A stretch of DNA of 64,000 bases from Candidatus Nitricoxidireducens bremensis (GTDB lineage: Bacteria; Pseudomonadota; Gammaproteobacteria; Burkholderiales; Rhodocyclaceae), in contig JAOTRT010000009.1 in the NCBI GenBank assembly GCA_030247725.1, positions 62,001-126,000 of the forward strand, read 5' to 3'. Numbering within the stretch: position 1 is the first letter of the stretch; each line of letters starts with the position of its first letter. Shown here one piece after another: positions 7,990 to 17,570 of the stretch. Both the position numbers and the translations under genes were made by a program. Under the pieces are notes generated by a model. The model was given only the letters and a program-made list of their open reading frames with translations. It was not told the DNA's origin and did no database searches.

Positions 7990-9492
7990 ATGGTGGCGGG
8001 CCGGCTCTTCTTCTACTGCCTGCTGCTCACGCTCGCCTTCCGCTTCTGGTTGGCGGCGGCGATGCCCATCACGGGCGACGAGGCCTATTTCATCTGGTGG
8101 GGCATGAAGCCCGACTGGGGCTTCTACGACCATCCGCCCATGGTGGGCTGGTGGCTGGCGGCCCTGCTCGCCGTCTCCGACGCGGAATGGTGGCTGCGCC
8201 TGCCGGCGGTGCTGCAGCCCGCCGTCCTCGCCCTGGCGGCGGGCGCCGCCTTCCGCCGCCTGTGGCCGGAGCTCGACGACGACCGGGCCGCCTGGGCCAT
8301 GCTGCTGGTGCTGCTGGCGCCGGTGAACGTCTGGAACGTCTTCATCACCACCGATACGCCCCTGGTGTATTTCGCCGTGCTCTCGGGCCTGGCCTGGATA
8401 CGGGCGGCCGAGGACGACGACCTGGGCTGGTATTTCCTCGCCGGCCTGCTGCTGGCGGGGGCCGTGCTCTCCAAATACTTCGCCGCCCTGCTGGGCTTCG
8501 CCTACCTGGTGGATGTGCTGTTGCGGCGCCGGCCCCGGGCCTGGGCGGGCCTCGTCCTCGCCTACGCCTGCACCCTGCCGGCCCTGGGCCTCATGGCCTG
8601 GTGGAACGCCGACAACTGCTGGCCCAACTACATGTTCAACTTCGTGAACCGCCACGAAGGCGCCGGCCTGTCCTGGAAGACGCCGCTGCTCTATGCCGCC
8701 ACCCTGGCCTACGTACTGACGCCGCCGGTGCTCTGGCTGCTGGTGACGCGCGGCGGCGGTGCCTTGACCATGGGCTGCCGCGCCCTGGTGACCCTGTCGG
8801 TGGTGCCCTTCGCCCTCTTCGCCGGCCTCTCGCTGGTGAAGACCGTCGGCCTGCACTGGCTGCTGTCCTTCGTGCCCTTCGCCCTGCTGCCCCTGGCCCG
8901 GCGCCTGGAGCCGGGCGGCCTGCGGCGCCTGGGCCACTTCTTCGTCGGCTTCGCGGTCCTGCACATGGTGGTCATCGCCGTTGCCGCGCGCCTGCCCATC
9001 GAGACCCTCCAGGGCAGCCGGCAGTATCCGGGCATCGTCCTCACCTTCGAGAGCGCCGCCCTGCTCGACGCCCTCAAGCCCTTTGAAGCGGACTACGTCT
9101 TCGCCAGCGACGGCTATTCCAACGCCGTCACCCTGGGCTACAACGCGCGCCGCTATTTCCTCGTCTTCGGCGAGGCGTCGAGCCATGCGCGCCACGACGA
9201 CATCCTCACGGATTTCCGCGAACTCGCCGGCCGCCACATCCTGGTGCTGCGCAAGACCGAGCCGGCACCGGGGGAATACCGGCCCTACTTCCGCGCCGTC
9301 GAGGTGAAGCGCATCGAAGTTCGCGGCGCCCCGTTCTGGATCGTCCTCGGCCGCGACTTCGACTACGAAGCCTATCGGCAGGGCGTGCTGGCGCAGGTGA
9401 GGCAAAAGTACTACGCGATCCCCGGCTGGCTGCCCCAGGGCGCCTGCTACTACTGCGACCGTTATTTCCCGGGGACGCCGTGCATCCGCTGA
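7990..9492 (+). CDS. ArnT-like (GT83/GT39-type) polyprenyl-phosphate sugar glycosyltransferase
   Basis: A 500-residue integral membrane protein with about 10-12 hydrophobic segments. The first periplasmic loop carries ITGDEAYFIWWGMKPDWGFYDHPPMVGWWLA, which holds the acidic D-E site and the YDHPP block typical of family 39/83 transferases such as ArnT. These enzymes move a sugar from an undecaprenyl- or decaprenyl-phosphate carrier to an acceptor on the periplasmic side. The C-terminal about 150 residues are soluble and include CYYCDRYFPG at the end. Sugar and acceptor are unknown. It overlaps the downstream UbiA-type gene by 13 bases, which suggests that the latter makes a lipid-linked pentose it may use. 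A start at 7828 inside aroG is rejected. Confidence 0.85.
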   Translation: MVAGRLFFYCLLLTLAFRFWLAAAMPITGDEAYFIWWGMKPDWGFYDHPPMVGWWLAALLAVSDAEWWLRLPAVLQPAVLALAAGAAFRRLWPELDDDRAAWAMLLVLLAPVNVWNVFITTDTPLVYFAVLSGLAWIRAAEDDDLGWYFLAGLLLAGAVLSKYFAALLGFAYLVDVLLRRRPRAWAGLVLAYACTLPALGLMAWWNADNCWPNYMFNFVNRHEGAGLSWKTPLLYAATLAYVLTPPVLWLLVTRGGGALTMGCRALVTLSVVPFALFAGLSLVKTVGLHWLLSFVPFALLPLARRLEPGGLRRLGHFFVGFAVLHMVVIAVAARLPIETLQGSRQYPGIVLTFESAALLDALKPFEADYVFASDGYSNAVTLGYNARRYFLVFGEASSHARHDDILTDFRELAGRHILVLRKTEPAPGEYRPYFRAVEVKRIEVRGAPFWIVLGRDFDYEAYRQGVLAQVRQKYYAIPGWLPQGACYYCDRYFPGTPCIR

Positions 9493-10346
9493 TCAGACTC
9501 CTGCGCCCCCACCAGTGGCTGAAGAACGGCTTCGTCTTCGTCGGCCTGCTGTTCGGCCACGCCTGGACCGACCCGGCCCTGGCCGGCGCCGCCGGCAACG
9601 CCTTCGCCGCCTTCTGCCTGCTGTCCTCGGCGGTGTATGTCTTCAACGACCTCATGGACCGGGAGCAGGACCGGCGCCATCCCCAGAAGCGCCACCGGCC
9701 CCTGGCGAGCGGCGCCGTCGGCGTGCCGGCCGCCCTGACGCTCGGCCTCGCCTGCCTCGCCGGCGGCCTGGTCCTGGCCTTCGCCTTCAGCCGTGCGCCC
9801 TGGATCTTCCTTGCCTACCTGGCGCTGAACGTCGCCTACAGCCTGGGCGCCAAGCACGTCGTCGTGCTCGATGTCTTCATCATCGCCGCCGGCTTCATGC
9901 TGCGCATCCTCGCCGGCACCCTCGGCATCGGCATCCCGCCGACCCACTGGCTGCTGCTGTGCGGCCTCATGCTGACCTTGTTCCTCGGTTTCGCCAAGCG
10001 CCGCGCCGAACTCAACGCCCTGCTGGGCGAGAGCGCCGGCCACCGGCGCGTGCTGGAGCACTACACGGAGCCCATGCTCGACCAGTTCATCACCGTCGCC
10101 GCCGCCGGCACCGTGGTGTCCTATGCCCTCTACACCGTGAGTCCCGAGACCATCGCCATGCACGGCACGCCCTGGCTCATCGCCACGGTGCCCTTCGTGC
10201 TCTACGGGTTGCTGCGCTACCTGTTCCTGCTGCACCGGCGCGGTGGCGGCGGCGATCCTGCGCGGGACATCCTGCGCGACACCCATCTGCTGGCCGCCTG
10301 CGCCGGCTGGCTGGTATCGGTGGCGGTGCTGCTGGGCGGGCGCTGA
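9480..10346 (+). CDS. UbiA-family decaprenyl-phosphate phosphoribosyltransferase-like protein
   Basis: A 288-residue membrane prenyl-phosphate transferase of the UbiA superfamily with about nine hydrophobic helices. The signature NDLMDREQDRRHPQKRHRP (N-D-x-x-D-x-x-x-D-x-x-H-P-x-K-x-x-R-P, residues about 58-76) is the form found in DPPR synthases, which put 5-phosphoribose from PRPP onto a polyprenyl phosphate. It is not the form of the ubiquinone-pathway UbiA. The second aspartate-rich region is present near LNVAYSLGAKHVVVLDVFIIAAGFMLR. The start is GTG and overlaps the 3' end of the ArnT-like gene, so the two are probably co-translated and work on one lipid-linked pentose pathway. The later reductase/epimerase genes of arabinose synthesis are not in this window. 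Confidence 0.85.
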   Translation: MHPLIRLLRPHQWLKNGFVFVGLLFGHAWTDPALAGAAGNAFAAFCLLSSAVYVFNDLMDREQDRRHPQKRHRPLASGAVGVPAALTLGLACLAGGLVLAFAFSRAPWIFLAYLALNVAYSLGAKHVVVLDVFIIAAGFMLRILAGTLGIGIPPTHWLLLCGLMLTLFLGFAKRRAELNALLGESAGHRRVLEHYTEPMLDQFITVAAAGTVVSYALYTVSPETIAMHGTPWLIATVPFVLYGLLRYLFLLHRRGGGGDPARDILRDTHLLAACAGWLVSVAVLLGGR

Positions 10347-10349
10347 GAC

Positions 10350-11705
10350 TCAATCCTGTCGTGCGACAGGAAAGTCCACGCTGACTGCCAGCCCGCCGCC
10401 GGGCGCATCCCCCAGGGTCAGCCGCGCGCCGTGCAGTTCGGCGATGCGGCGCACGATGGAAAGCCCCAGGCCGCTGCCGTCGATCTCCTGGCCGGCCAGG
10501 CGGCTGAAACGCTCCAGCATCCGTTCCCGTTCCGCCGCCGGAATGCCCGGCCCGCTGTCCACGACGGTCAGGCGCACCCCGGCTTGCGTCGGCGCCACGG
10601 CCACCGCCACGCGCCCGTTCCGCGGCGTGTAGCGGATCGCGTTGTCCACCAGGTTGCGCAGCAGGATGCGCAGCAGTTCGCCGTTGCCGCCCGCCTCGGC
10701 GGGGGCCGCCTCCAGTTCCAGGGCGATGCCCTTCTCCAGGGCCTGCAGGCCGTGGGCGGCGCAGACTTCCTCCGCCAGGGCATCCAGGCGCACGGCGGCG
10801 TGGGGGGCGCCCTGCTGGGGATCGAGGCGGGCCAGGGTCAGCAACTGGTCCACCAGATGGGCGGCGCGGGCGGTGCCGGCGGCGAGCTGGGCGAGGGCGT
10901 GGCTGCGCTCGGCCTCGTCGCGGGCGCGGGCCGCCACGCGGGCCTGGGCGGCGATGGCGGCCAGGGGCGTGCGCAGTTCGTGGGCGGCGTCGGCGGTGAA
11001 GCGGCGCTCGCCTTCGATGGCCTGCTCGACGCGGCGGAACAGGTCGTTCAAGGCATCGAGCAGCGGGCGGATTTCCGCGGGAGCGCTCTCCGGCGCCACC
11101 GGCTGCAGACGCTCGGGTGCGCGGGCGCCGATCTCGGCCGCCGCCGCGTCGAGGGGCGCCAGGGCGCGCCGGGTGGCGAACCAGACCCAGACGCCGAGCA
11201 GCGGCAGGCCGAACAGGGCCGGCACCAGCAGGCGCCAGGCGATGTGGCCGATGAGTTCGTCGCGCACCGCGTGGTTCTCCGCCACCTGGACGCGATGGCG
11301 GCGGTGCTGGTCCCACTGGCTGTAGAAGCGCCAGTGGCCGTCGGCGCCCCGTGTCTCGGAGTAGCCGTCGGCCTGGGCGAGGGGCGTCGTCGGGGCATTG
11401 GGCGAGCGCAGCACGAGGGCGCCGTCGTCGTGCCAGATCTGGAACTTCAGGGCCCGCTGGTAGCGGTGGGCGGCGTGTTCGAGTTCCTCCACGTCGTCGT
11501 GGCGGTCGTCGTCGTCGTGGGCCCGGTGGCGTCCGCTCTGGGCCAGCAGCGCCTGGGCCGCCTGGGCGAGCTGGGCGTCGAAGAGTTCGTCGATCTCGTG
11601 GTGGGCGTCGGCGTAGCTCCAGACCAGGGTCGCCAGCCAGCAGACGGAGACGCCGCCCAGCAGCAGGGCCAGCAGACGGCGGTGGAGGGAGAACCAGGTC
11701 GTCAC
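10350..11705 (-). CDS. Sensor histidine kinase (QseC/PmrB-like)
   Basis: A 451-residue inner-membrane kinase. TM1 is at about 10-30, followed by a periplasmic sensor of about 130 residues, TM2 at about 160-180, a HAMP-like linker, HisKA with the phospho-acceptor in AAHELRTPLAAI, and HATPase with NLVDNAIRYTP, DSGPGIP and GSGLGLSIV. The periplasmic domain holds a short His/Asp-rich stretch (HRAHDDDDRHDD) that could bind a metal cation. This is consistent with PmrB-type metal sensing and with the metal-efflux operon further upstream, but it is an inference. The gene overlaps the stop of the response regulator by 4 bases and is the last gene of the minus-strand SHP operon. Confidence 0.9.
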   Translation of the reverse strand: MTTWFSLHRRLLALLLGGVSVCWLATLVWSYADAHHEIDELFDAQLAQAAQALLAQSGRHRAHDDDDRHDDVEELEHAAHRYQRALKFQIWHDDGALVLRSPNAPTTPLAQADGYSETRGADGHWRFYSQWDQHRRHRVQVAENHAVRDELIGHIAWRLLVPALFGLPLLGVWVWFATRRALAPLDAAAAEIGARAPERLQPVAPESAPAEIRPLLDALNDLFRRVEQAIEGERRFTADAAHELRTPLAAIAAQARVAARARDEAERSHALAQLAAGTARAAHLVDQLLTLARLDPQQGAPHAAVRLDALAEEVCAAHGLQALEKGIALELEAAPAEAGGNGELLRILLRNLVDNAIRYTPRNGRVAVAVAPTQAGVRLTVVDSGPGIPAAERERMLERFSRLAGQEIDGSGLGLSIVRRIAELHGARLTLGDAPGGGLAVSVDFPVARQD

Positions 11706-12364
11706 GCTGCCTTCTCGACGATGTAGCCGACGCCGCGCAGGGTCTTGACGAAATCGGCGCCGAGCTTGCGCCGCAGGTGGTGGATATGGACTTCGAGGGC
11801 GTTGCTGTCCGGCTCGTCCTTCCAGCCGTAGATGGCGCCTTCGAGCTGGGCGCGCGTCATGACGCGGCCGGCGTTCTCCAGCAGGGTCTGCAGCACCGCG
11901 AATTCCCGCGCCGACAGGTCCACCGGGGCGCCCGCCAGGCTTACGCGCCGTGCCGCCGGATCGAGCGTCAGGGTGCCGTGGTGCAACATCGGCGCCGCCC
12001 GCCCGCCGGCGCGGCGCGCCAGGGCCCGGATGCGGGCCGCCAGTTCGTCCAGGTCCACCGGCTTGACGAGGTAGTCGTCGGCGCCACTATCGAGGCCGGC
12101 GATCTTCTCCGCCGTGGCGTCCCGCGCCGTGAGGATCAGCACCGGCAGGTCCTGGCCCCGGCCGCGCAGGCGCTTGAGCAGCTCCATGCCCGACAGGCGC
12201 GGCAGGCCCAGGTCGAGGACGGCCAGATCGAAGGTCTCGCTCTTGAGGGCATGGTCGGCGGCGCTGCCGTCCTTCACCCAGTCGACGGCGAAACCGGCCT
12301 GGCGCAGGCCCACCGTGAGGCCGTCGCCGAGCTGGGGGTCGTCTTCCACCAGGATTATGCGCAT
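11702..12364 (-). CDS. OmpR-family response regulator (QseB/PmrA-like)
   Basis: A 220-residue transcription regulator. It has a receiver domain (MRIILVEDDPQLGDGL, phospho-acceptor Asp in LAVLDLGLPRLSG, Lys in DYLVKPVD) and a C-terminal winged helix (LSAREFAVLQTLLENAGRVMTR, LEVHIHHLRRKLG, TLRGVGYIV). It pairs with the kinase downstream. Regulators of the PmrA/QseB group bind tandem CTTAAG-like hexamers spaced by 5 bases. Such arrays are visible upstream of the SHP gene (14348-14386) and of the efflux operon (23325-23341), so autoregulation and control of metal efflux are likely. An alternative start at 12373 (MTAMRII) is possible; neither start has a strong ribosome site. Confidence 0.92.
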   Translation of the reverse strand: MRIILVEDDPQLGDGLTVGLRQAGFAVDWVKDGSAADHALKSETFDLAVLDLGLPRLSGMELLKRLRGRGQDLPVLILTARDATAEKIAGLDSGADDYLVKPVDLDELAARIRALARRAGGRAAPMLHHGTLTLDPAARRVSLAGAPVDLSAREFAVLQTLLENAGRVMTRAQLEGAIYGWKDEPDSNALEVHIHHLRRKLGADFVKTLRGVGYIVEKAA

Positions 12365-12374
12365 GGCGGTCATT

Positions 12375-12986
12375 CTAGCTTGCGACGGCGACGAACCAGA
12401 CGGCGGCGGCGGTCCAGGCCAGCAACAGGACGGCGGCGAGGGGACGGACGCCGGCGATGGCCTCTTCCGCTGCGCCCTGCTTGCGGCCGGTAAGCATCGC
12501 GCGTACCAGATTCTCCCCATGCACCAGGCTGCCGGCAGCGACGCCGGCGAGATGGAGGCCGACGACGGTCAGCATGACGGCCGCCAGCCCTTCGTGGAGG
12601 TCTTCGAACATGTCGCCGCCGATCTCCTCGTAGGTGAGCCAGCCGGCGCCGGCCGTGAGCAGCGCCAGGCCCAGCAGGGCAAGGACGGCCCAGGCGCCGG
12701 CGGGATTGTGGCCGGTGTGGTGCCGGGGCTTGAAGCGCAGCAGCTCGACGAGGTAGGCGACGGCATCGGCCGGCGTACGCACGAAGCTGGCGAAGCGGGC
12801 GTGGCGCGTGCCGACGAAGCCCCAGAGAAGGCGGAACAGGGCGACCGCCGCCACGGTGCTGCCGGCGGCCACATGCACGAGGCGCCATTCCTCGCTGTCG
12901 CCGCTGAGCCAGGCCAGCGCGAAGCCGGCGACCATGAGCCAGTGTCCGAGGCGGACGGGGAGGTCCCAGACCAGGATGTTTTTCAT
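12375..12986 (-). CDS. Cytochrome b561-type membrane haem protein
   Basis: A 203-residue four-helix membrane cytochrome. Candidate haem ligands are His in RLGHWLMV (helix 1), LVHVAAG (helix 2), FEDLHEGLAAV (helix 3) and VVGLHLAGV (helix 4). It belongs to the b-type subunit family found with hydrogenases and with SHP/DHC cytochromes, and would pass electrons between the quinone pool and the periplasmic diheme cytochrome. The ATG at 12986 has GGAG 8 bases upstream. It sits between the diheme cytochrome gene, across a 426-base repeat-filled gap, and the response regulator, all on the minus strand. Confidence 0.9.
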   Translation of the reverse strand: MKNILVWDLPVRLGHWLMVAGFALAWLSGDSEEWRLVHVAAGSTVAAVALFRLLWGFVGTRHARFASFVRTPADAVAYLVELLRFKPRHHTGHNPAGAWAVLALLGLALLTAGAGWLTYEEIGGDMFEDLHEGLAAVMLTVVGLHLAGVAAGSLVHGENLVRAMLTGRKQGAAEEAIAGVRPLAAVLLLAWTAAAVWFVAVAS

Positions 12987-13047
12987 GTCAGTTTCTCCAT
13001 GACGCGGTGCGCCAGTCGTGGCGCGTGAAAGGCCGTATTCGTTGAAG

Positions 13048-13083
13048 GTCGGAGCCCACCGAGGATGGCGGGTATCCGACTCC
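13048..13083 (+). repeat. Orphan arm, direct repeat of 13114-13149
   Basis: 36 bases beginning GTCGGAG and ending GGTATCCGACTCC match 13114-13149 at 32 positions in the same orientation. The 3' 23 bases (13061-13083) are the exact reverse complement of the far arm at 13200-13222. It is a second copy of one arm of the nested-hairpin element that follows. Each arm also has GTCGGA/TCCGAC ends that could pair with each other. Confidence 0.75.
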
Positions 13084-13123
13084 AACTTCTGAAACCTGCG
13101 CTCGATCTGCTTCGTCGGAGCGC

Positions 13124-13225
13124 GCCAAGGACGGCGGGTATCCGACTCCCTCCATGTCCCCCGGGCCGAAAGAGCACCGGCCCTCCTCCTTGACTTGCGG
13201 GAGTCGGATACCCGCCATCCTCGGC
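13124..13225 (-). repeat. Nested-hairpin repeat, copy A1
   Basis: Read on the minus strand: outer stem 13199-13225 with 13124-13150 (27 positions, 25 Watson-Crick, 2 G-U). The conserved 5' core AAGTCAAGGAGGAGGG is at 13196-13181. The inner stem is GGGCCG/CGGCCC (13183-13178 with 13168-13163), and the conserved 3' core GGGGGACATG is at 13162-13153. Copies A2, B1 and B2 have the same plan with different stem sequences. Part of a four-member family in the window. Confidence 0.8.
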
Positions 13226-13273
13226 TGGATACGCCGGTGCAGCCTGGTCGCCAAACCTCCATGGCTCAATCCG

Positions 13274-13379
13274 CTCGGGCCGGCGGGGTGCCCTGCTCCG
13301 CGTAAGTAAAGAAGGAGGAGCCGGCCGCAGGCCGGCGACGGGTGACATGGAGCGGGGCAGGGCACCCCGCCGGCCCGAG
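13274..13379 (+). repeat. Nested-hairpin repeat, copy A2
   Basis: Read on the plus strand: outer stem 13274-13301 with 13352-13379 (28 positions, one U-G, the rest Watson-Crick). The 5' core AAGTAAAGAAGGAGGAG is at 13304-13320, the inner stem CCGGCC-GCA-GGCCGG at 13321-13335, and the 3' core GGGTGACATG at 13340-13349. It points the opposite way to A1, making an inverted pair about 50 bases apart. The arm sequences are unrelated to those of A1. Confidence 0.8.
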
Positions 13380-13412
13380 CGCGCACCACAGCCCAATCGA
13401 GGACGCTTCATT

Positions 13413-13892
13413 TCAGTGCTCCCGGCGATGGCGCAGCTCGGGCAGAGCGATGTCGCGCTCGCCGTAGCGTCCCTGTTCGGCCTGCGGATGGCAGGCGCTG
13501 CAATTGGCGGCGCTGCGGACGCGGGCGTCCTGCCAGAGAGGGGACGGCACCTTGCGGTGCTTGCGCTGGAACCAGGCGGTGGCCGTCAAACGCGGCGGCG
13601 TGCCGGCGTTCGCGTAGCGGTCGGCATTGCCGCCGTGGCGCGCCAGGAAGTCGCCGATCACCCGGGCCGTATCGGCGTCGAGGGCGGCGTTGTCGCCGTA
13701 GTGGCGGTCGAGGCCGGCCATGACGCGGCGCCAGTCGGCGGCGGCCAGCAGGGCCGGCGGGAAGGCCAGGTGGCAGCTGCCGCATTCCGCCGCGTAGGCG
13801 GGCGGGGCGTCGGCCGGCAGGGGCAGGCGGTCGGCCCGGGCGGACAGGGGCAGGCCGGCGGCCAGCAGCAGGGCGCAGAGGGCGGTTTTCAT
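13413..13892 (-). CDS. Diheme cytochrome c (DHC-type electron partner of SHP)
   Basis: A 159-residue secreted protein with a cleavable signal peptide (MKTALCALLLAAGLPLSARA) and two haem c sites, CGSCH at 37-41 and CSACH at 131-135. The pattern matches the diheme cytochrome c that accompanies sphaeroides haem protein and cytochrome b in Rhodobacter and other Proteobacteria, where it passes electrons to SHP in the periplasm. It starts one base after the SHP stop (TGA-C-ATG), so the two are co-translated. The structured repeat region follows its 3' end. Confidence 0.88.
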   Translation of the reverse strand: MKTALCALLLAAGLPLSARADRLPLPADAPPAYAAECGSCHLAFPPALLAAADWRRVMAGLDRHYGDNAALDADTARVIGDFLARHGGNADRYANAGTPPRLTATAWFQRKHRKVPSPLWQDARVRSAANCSACHPQAEQGRYGERDIALPELRHRREH

Positions 13893-13893
13893 G

Positions 13894-14298
13894 TCACGCG
13901 CCCTCCGCCAGGAAGCGCAGCAGGTCCGCCTTTTCGGCCGCGCTGCAGGGCCGGCCCACCACTTCGCCGCAGTTGCGGCCGAACCACTTCTCCGCCTTGG
14001 CGGCGTCGGTGAAGCGCGCCGGGTTGGCGCGGGGCGCCAGGGGCTTGATGTCCTTGCCGGTGATGGCGTGGCGCCCGGCCTGGGCCGGGTCCTCGGTGTG
14101 GCAGGAGACGCAGGCCGGCATCTTCTCCGAGACGCCGAAACGGCGGCCGAAGAAATCGGCGCCGCGCCGGGCCGAGGCCTGGAAGCCGGGTGTCCGGCTT
14201 GCCGCCTCGGCGGCATAGGTGTCGAGCAGGCCGCGGGGCGTTTCGGCCCCGGCGGCGGTGGCGGCCAGCAGGGCCAGTAGTGCGAGGGGATGTTTCAT
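13894..14298 (-). CDS. SHP-type (DUF1924) oxygen-binding cytochrome c
   Basis: A 134-residue periplasmic cytochrome with a signal peptide (about 18 residues, cut after ATAAGA) and one haem c site, CVSCH at 63-67. The C-terminal block KWFGRNCGEVVGRPCS matches the DUF1924/SHP family. In SHP an asparagine occupies the distal haem position in the ferric state and is displaced on ligand binding; Asn109 in RNC is the candidate here. Two extra cysteines (110 and 118) may form the family disulphide. SHP binds O2, NO and related ligands; its physiological role is not settled. It is the first gene of the operon, with GGAGG before the ATG and a PmrA/QseB-like box 50 bases upstream. Confidence 0.88.
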   Translation of the reverse strand: MKHPLALLALLAATAAGAETPRGLLDTYAAEAASRTPGFQASARRGADFFGRRFGVSEKMPACVSCHTEDPAQAGRHAITGKDIKPLAPRANPARFTDAAKAEKWFGRNCGEVVGRPCSAAEKADLLRFLAEGA

Positions 14299-14359
14299 CT
14301 CGGGTTCCTCCGGTGGGTTGCCGTGGAACCGAGTCTGGGGGAGCAGCCTTAAGCCGGTC

Positions 14360-16615
<2,256 letters not shown>

Positions 16616-16640
16616 GGCCGTCTCTCGTCCGGGCGGGCGC

Positions 16641-17468
16641 TCAGGGCGCGGCGACCGGCAGGATGCCGTGGTCCCGCAGGATGCGGACGCCGGCCGGCGA
16701 GCGGATGAACTCGATGAAGGCCTTGCCGGCCGGCGTGAGGCCGTCTTCCCGGTGGATGAGGCCGAACTCGATCCAGACCGGATAGCGGCCGGCGGCTAGG
16801 TTCTCCGCGCTCGGCGCCACGCCGTCCAGGGCCAGGGGCACGACGGCCGTGCGGCAGGCCCCCAGGGCCGAGCGGTTGAGGAAGCCGACGCTGGTGGGAT
16901 AGCGGTCCAGCATCTCGACGAGCTGGGGGTCCAGGTGCACGAGCTTGACGTTCGCTCCCCAGGCCATGTCGGCGAAGGCGGGAATGGCGCGGCCGACGGC
17001 CTGGCGCGAGGCGTCGGTGGGTTCGCGGCCGATGGCGCGGATCGGGCCGGGTTTGCCGCCCAGCTCGCGCCAGTCCGTGAGCTTGCCGGCGAAGATGTCC
17101 GTGGCCTGTCGCGGCGAGAGGCTGCGCAGGCTGACGCCGGCGCCGGCGACAAAGGCCACCGGGTCGCGGCCGACGGGCAGGTAGCGGATGCCGCCGGCTT
17201 GTTCCTCCGCCTTCAGGGGGCGGCCGACGCGGGCAAGGCTGGTGGCGCCGGTGCGGATGTCGCGCAGGGCGCCGGCGGTGCCGGTGGAGGCGGGTACGGA
17301 GACGCGGTGGGCGGACTGCTGGCGGTTGAAGGCTTCGGCCAGGCGGCCGAGGACGTATTCGGGATTGCCGCTGCCCGTGACGGGCAGATCCTCGGCCTGG
17401 GCAGGGCCGCAGGCGAGGGCCGCGAGCCCGGCGAGGGCAAGGCGGCGGAGGCGGGTGCCGATCCCCAT
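16641..17468 (-). CDS. PstS-like periplasmic substrate-binding protein
   Basis: A 275-residue protein with an N-terminal signal peptide ending GPAQAED. It resembles phosphate-binding PstS/PBP-like proteins: the early [19 protein letters not shown], a phosphate-loop-like [25 protein letters not shown], then [22 protein letters not shown] and [11 protein letters not shown]. No ABC permease or ATPase genes are nearby. The gene is directly upstream of, and co-oriented with, a hybrid kinase, so it more likely presents an oxyanion ligand to that kinase than feeds a transporter. The ligand is unknown: the oxyanion could be phosphate, molybdate or another. Confidence 0.75.
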   Translation of the reverse strand: MGIGTRLRRLALAGLAALACGPAQAEDLPVTGSGNPEYVLGRLAEAFNRQQSAHRVSVPASTGTAGALRDIRTGATSLARVGRPLKAEEQAGGIRYLPVGRDPVAFVAGAGVSLRSLSPRQATDIFAGKLTDWRELGGKPGPIRAIGREPTDASRQAVGRAIPAFADMAWGANVKLVHLDPQLVEMLDRYPTSVGFLNRSALGACRTAVVPLALDGVAPSAENLAAGRYPVWIEFGLIHREDGLTPAGKAFIEFIRSPAGVRILRDHGILPVAAP

Positions 17469-17570
17469 GTGCAGACTTCCTTTATTGCCGCGCCGGCTGT
17501 CGGGCGGACGCTTGTTGTGCCGTCGGCGATTCTACCTATGGTGACCGTCGCGTGACCGGCCAGACGGGGA

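Larger units (their letters stand above)
12987..13412. other. Non-coding gap filled by structured repeats
   Basis: No credible gene is present. The stretch holds an orphan repeat arm (13048-13083) and two complete nested-hairpin elements in opposite orientation (13124-13225 and 13274-13379). It interrupts what would otherwise be a continuous SHP - diheme cytochrome - cytochrome b operon, so it is probably transcribed with it. The short frames it contains follow the repeat sequence and are not considered genes. Confidence 0.8.
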
